Shown here: positions 59,401 through 64,000 of the stretch, in pieces
Layout: each line of letters opens with the position of its first letter
Numbering within the stretch: position 1 is the first letter of the stretch
Source of the DNA: Ascaphus truei
Taxonomy: Eukaryota; Chordata; Amphibia; Anura; Ascaphidae
NCBI GenBank assembly: GCA_036426205.1
Contig: CM071587.1
Coordinates: forward strand, 2,938,622-3,002,621
Direction: 5' to 3'
Length of the DNA: 64,000 nt
Program-made: the position numbers and the translations under genes
Notes under the pieces: model-generated
What the model saw: the letters and a program-made list of their open reading frames with translations, nothing else
The model's database searches: none
What the model was told of the DNA's origin: nothing

Positions 59401-60565
59401 TGTGGGAGAGAAGTCTGAGTCCTCCGGAGTATGCAATGAGCTCAGTGTTTCGTTTTTAAAACACTTCAAAATCCCATTTACAACTAACAAACCGCAGGTT
59501 TGCACAGTGAGAGCCTTTCACTAGGAGTATAGTAGGACGAAGCACAGTAAGAATCTGCGTTATTAAAGCTGGCAAACCTCAGGGAACTGGGGATTTTAAT
59601 GCCAGCCAAAAAAAAACCTAATACATAAATAAAATATGGGGATAAGGAGCCCCTGGCCCATGCGAGAGGGAGGGGGAGAAGAGATGTAAAGAGCAAAAAA
59701 CGGATTTTTAGAAAGATAAAGAGTGTACCAGCACGTTAACCCCTCCTTTGCTAATGGGACCTGCTACATGTAATGAGAGTCCAGCAACAGATGATTTAAT
59801 CTATGCTTTTAATGCCCTTCTGAAGTCTGCTTACTATAATTCTACCCAGTTGAAGGGTGAGAAATTGAGTCCACCTCTGCCCCCAGCTACACAGGAGCAA
59901 ACACCCTCAGGGTGGCAACCACTGGGCTAGTGCATCGATGGCCATCAGAGAAAGGGGGTACCCAAAACTAGTAGTGCCTTAGGTGCGAACACAGTGACCC
60001 TGTGCTTTCCGTGGTGCTGAACTGAATGACGGTGAATCTCACGAAGTTGGAGACCCTAGGTAATGTTGGGTCTGATCAAGCTGAAGGGGATAATTCTGCC
60101 TCAGTGTGAATAATAGGACAGGCGGAGCGTCTCTGGGAGAGGTTTCAGGATGTCCCAGTTACTGTGAAGGGTACAGTGAGAGGAGAAGACAGGAGCGTGG
60201 AAGTGTAGGAAACTGTAAGTCCTTGATCCACGGAGAGGTACAGACCCCACCCCACCCCCTCCAACCCTATAAAAACGCAACCGCACGGGCACCCAGGTCA
60301 CCCAACTGTAAGTACCCCTTCTGATGAAAGCCCGCCACGCATTGCCAGCAATTAGGCACAAGGGGATTCTGCTGCTGCATCTGAACGCAATAGGCAGCTT
60401 CACTGTACACAATCCACTGCAACGTGTCTATAATATATTTTTAACATTCTCTTGCTCTGCAGCACCAAACCCCCTCCAGTTCCGGGGACTGCCCCCCTTA
60501 GCTGGAGCAGACACTGATATGCCAGAAATTGACCGATGTTATCGCTACGGGTAAAGTGGACTTAC

Positions 60566-60625
60566 CTGGGGACGAATCTGGAGAACAGGAAGGAAGGAGA
60601 CCTGTCCCGAAACGAGAGATCTCAT
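60566..60625 (-). pseudogene. CHRNA4: Damaged copy of CHRNA4 exon 1
   Basis: Corresponds to 49209-49269: ATG at 60625-60623 and donor GTAAGT at 60565-60560 are kept, but several indels break the signal peptide frame. It would not encode the same N-terminus as it stands. Confidence 0.85.
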
Positions 60626-61139
60626 GGTGAATCCCAATCCCATAGGCTTCTCTTCAGTGAAAGCTTACAGTCTCTCTCAGGTACTGTCTCATGCTCGTTC
60701 TCTGTCTCTGTCTCTTTGGAATGTTTACACCTCTCCTTCCCGCGGTGTCTTCTCCCTTTGATTTTTCCACCTGCTCCACTCAATGGAGTGACAATGTAAG
60801 GACCGCTTCCTGCGCTTCCCCAACTGCCTCCATGTGCTGCTCTCTTTCAGTGTAGATTCCCCTCTGCCTCCTGCTGAATCCTCATTTCCTCCTCTAAATC
60901 TACTTGTCCTGTTTCCTGCTCCCTAATCGTTATCCTGCTGACCTGGTGGGGATGGTGGGTTATCTCTGTGTTATCTCTGTATCTCTTGTCTCTCTGTGCT
61001 CACTCTGAACGCTGCTGTGGCTGTGTGAGCAGTGGATTCTTCTCTCAGAGAAGGGGGCAGTGTGGTTTATTATCCTTTAAGACCTGCCCACCCTGGGCAG
61101 AATGAAGGGAGAGGGTGTGTATGATATGTAATAGGAGCA

Positions 61140-61392
61140 GCTCTTCTCTCTCTTTTCTCTATCTCTTCTTATCTCTCCTCTCCCTCTGCCTCTCCCCTCT
61201 CTCTCTCTCTCCCTCCTCTCTCTATCGTACTAGTTCCGCTCTCTCTCTCCTCCTTCGCCGTCTCGTCTCTCATTCTCCATCTCTCTCTCGACTGAGTCTC
61301 TTCTCTAGCTCATCTCCTCTCTCTCTCCTCTCTCCTCTCTCCTCCCTCTCTCCCTCTCTCCCTCTCCCCTCTCACTCTCTCACTCTCTCACA
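61140..61392. repeat. Scrambled CT microsatellite, second copy
   Basis: Counterpart of 49798-49996, but with many non-CT interruptions (for example TATCGTACTAGTTCCGC near 61222) and longer overall. Confidence 0.9.
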
Positions 61393-61716
61393 TGAGATGC
61401 CACAAGCCCTAATACAAGCTGGGAATATTCACATCTCAGAAAGCGCCTCCTGTGGATACGTTAGTGCTCCTGGCACACGGTACATGCACATATTATGCAT
61501 AATTAAAGTGTAGCAGGTCTAATCACATTTGTGATTTGCGCTGATGGACCTGGTAATTACATTTGCTGTACTCTTTATTAAAACATGATTGTCTCCACCC
61601 CTCCACCCCCCAGCATGAGAGGTCTATAACATGGCAGATTACAGGCTGAGGGATGTTTGATTACATCAGAATTAGACATCACAATTAATCCGGGATGAAC
61701 GTGCTAAAATGTTACC

Positions 61717-63801
61717 TCTAGTAATACACACACATTCCCAGCTAGCTCAAACTCTACTAGTATAACACACTCCCAGCTAGCTCAACTCTACTTAATACAC
61801 ACACATTCCCAGCTAGCTCAAACCTAACTGTAATACCCACACTTCCCAGCTAGATCAAACTCTACTAGTAATACACACACATTCCCAGATAGCTCAAACT
61901 CTACTAGTAATACAACACACTTCCCAGCTAGCTCAAACTCTACTAGTAATACAACACATTCCCAGCTAAGATCAAACTCTACTAGAATACACCACACTCC
62001 CAGCTAGCTCAAAACTCTAACTGTAATCACACACATTCCCAGCTAGCTCAAACTCACTAGTAATACACAACGCAATTCCCAGCTAGCTCAAACTCTACTA
62101 GTAATCACACCATCATCCCAGCTAGCTCAAACTCTACTAGTAATACACACCCTTCCCGCTAGCTCAAACTCTACTAGTAATCAACACCATTCCAGCTAGA
62201 TCAAACTCTACTAGTAATACACACACATTCCCAGCTAGCTCAAACTCTACTAGTAATAACACACATTCCCACAGCTCAATCTCTACTAGTAATACACACA
62301 CATTCCCAGCTAGATCAAACTCTACTAGTAATACAACACATTCCCAGCTAGATCAAACTCTACTAGTAATAACACACACTTCCCAGCTAGCTCAAACTCT
62401 ACTAGTTACCACACATTCCCAGCTAGCTCAACTCTACTAGTAATACACACACATTCCCAGCTAGCTCAAACTCTACTAGTAATACACACACATTCCCAGC
62501 TAGCTCAACTCATCTACTAGTAATACACACACATTCCCAGCTAGCTCAAACTCTACTAGTAATCACAACACATTCCAGCTAGCTCAAACTCTACTATTAA
62601 TCACTCACACTCCCAGCTAGCTCAAACTCTCCTAGTAATCCCACACATTCCCAGCTAGCTCAACTCTACTAGTAATACACTCACACTCCAGCTAGCTCAA
62701 CTCTATAGTAATACACACACATTCCCAGCTAGCTCAAACTCTACTAGTAATACACTCACACTCCCAGCTAGCTCAAACTCTACTAGTATATACACACACA
62801 TTCCAGCTAGCTCAAACTCTACTAGTAATACACACCACAATCATCCCAGCTAGCTCAAACTCTACTAGTAATACACACACATTCCCAGCTAGCTCAAACT
62901 TACTAGTAATACACACACTTCCCAGCTAGCTCAAACTCTACTAGTAATCACACACATTCCCGATAGCTCAAAACTCTACTAGTAATACAACACACATTCC
63001 CAGCTAGCTCATCTCTACTAGTAATACACACTTCCCAGCTAGCTCAATCTCTACTAGTAATACACACACAAACCCAGATAGCTCAAACTCTACTAGTATA
63101 CACACACATTCCCAGCTAGCTCAAACTCTACTAGTAATACACACACATTCCCAGCTAGCTCAAACTCTACTAGTAATACACACACATCCAAAGCTTCAAA
63201 CTCTACTAGTAATACACACACATTCCCAGCTAGATCAAACTCTACTAGTAATACACACACATTCCCATTCCCTGCTAGCTCTTCTCTACTAGTAATACAC
63301 ACACATTCCCGCTAGCTCAACTCTACTAGTAATACACACACATTCCCAGCTAGCTCAAACTAATCTACTAGTAATCACACACATTCCCAGCTAGCTCAAA
63401 CTCTACTAGTAAATACACACACATTCCTCCAGCTAGCTCAAACTCTACTAGTAACACACACATTCCCAGCTAGCTCAAACTCACTAGTAATACACACACA
63501 TTCCCAGCTAGCTCAAACTCTACTAGAAATACACACACATTCCCAGTAGCTCAACTCTACTAGTAATACACACACATCCCAGCTAGCTCAAACTCTACTA
63601 GTAATACACCTACATTCCCAGCTAGCTCAAACTCTACTAGTAATACACACACATTCCCAGCTAGCTCAAACTCTACTAGTAATACACACACATTCCCAGC
63701 TAGCTCAAACTCTACTAGTAATACACACACATTCCCAGCTAGCTCAAACTCTACTAGTAATACACACACATTCCCAGCTAGCTCAAACTCTACTAGTAAT
63801 A
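61717..63801. repeat. 39 bp minisatellite, copy 2
   Basis: Same 39 bp unit as 50318-52366, about 53 units. It is indel-rich until about 63550, then clean to the end (63560-63800). A variant run with AATCTCTACTAG and CAAACCCAGATAG at about 63010-63090 matches the last units of copy 1, and a further 18 or so units follow that copy 1 lacks. Confidence 0.96.
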
Positions 63802-64000
63802 CAAACAGGTTGCAAAGAATATGGGAAGGAAAAATTGGACTGAGAATATAAATGGGTGAGGATCTGTTACGCCGGTGCTGCCCGCAGACCAGACCCGTTC
63901 CTTTCACTGAGGTGAGGAACGTATAGAAGCACGCACCCGCAGCAAAGGGAGCGTGTCCGGAGTGTGGTGATATTGGCGTTGCCAGGCCAGGTGTATTTCG
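63802..64000. other. Unique sequence after the array, no gene
   Basis: About 200 bp of clean sequence, CpG-containing (TGTTACGCCGGTGCTGCCCG), perhaps from an interspersed repeat. No coding feature seen. Confidence 0.5.

Larger units (their letters stand above)
52403..63110. repeat. Direct duplication, copy 2 (error-rich)
   Basis: Collinear with 41148-52366 over its whole length: fold-back element, introns, exons 2 and 1, CT tract and 39 bp array in the same order and orientation. It differs by single-base insertions and deletions every few tens of bases, spread evenly over exon, splice site and intron. That pattern fits uncorrected long-read sequence better than evolutionary decay. Confidence 0.95.

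Noticed and set aside
52403..63110. Ancient pseudogenised duplication of CHRNA4
   Set aside because: Decay would give mainly substitutions and differ between exon and intron. Here one-base indels dominate everywhere, pointing to read errors. Kept only as an alternative.

Overview
The window is a piece of a vertebrate nuclear genome, most likely a frog: intron-rich genes, GT-AG splice sites, CR1/L2-like LINE 3' ends, hAT-type short elements and very heavy minisatellite content. Nothing in it is bacterial or plasmid-like. The amphibian call is an inference from the look of the interspersed repeats and was not searched.

Two genes can be read. On the + strand, about 1.0-32.4 kb, is the middle of a FACIT collagen of the COL12/COL14/COL20 type. 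From left to right the exons encode half an FN3 domain, three complete two-exon FN3 domains, two small linker exons, a four-exon TSPN/laminin-G-like domain, and then Gly-X-Y collagen exons broken by a short Cys-containing non-collagenous segment. On the - strand, about 39.7-49.3 kb, are exons 4, 3, 2 and 1 of a neuronal nicotinic acetylcholine receptor alpha subunit, best matching CHRNA4. In human, COL20A1 (+) and CHRNA4 (-) lie next to each other and converge in the same way, which is why the collagen is called COL20A1.

Both genes are incomplete. The collagen lacks its start (left of the window), probably one or more exons in the 14.6-24.5 kb repeat zone, and everything after 32.4 kb. CHRNA4 lacks its large exon 5 and last exon. 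The missing 3' parts of both genes should lie between 32.4 and 39.7 kb, where I find only repeats and non-coding DNA, including a 35-bp minisatellite of about 52 copies. This suggests a deletion or misjoin.

Most collagen introns carry their own tandem array: units of 30, 40, 40, 96, 28-30, 10, 20, 39, 25, 25 (inverted), 21, 40, 20 and 20 bp plus TG, GA, CT and CA tracts. Some arrays are dense with single-base indels (about 15.6-19.8, 22.0-23.4 and 24.5-25.7 kb), which looks like unpolished long-read gap fill.

The right third (52.4-63.1 kb) is a second, direct, error-rich copy of 41.1-52.4 kb. It includes the CHRNA4 promoter region, exons 1 and 2, and a 39-bp minisatellite. The copy has indels everywhere, equally in exons, splice sites and introns. 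I favour a gap-filling artefact (false duplication) over a biological duplication, but a collapsed true tandem duplication is not excluded. I found no convincing new biological system; the most notable things are the minisatellite density, the inverted pair of 25-bp arrays, a long fold-back element, a nested insertion inside an array, and the duplication.
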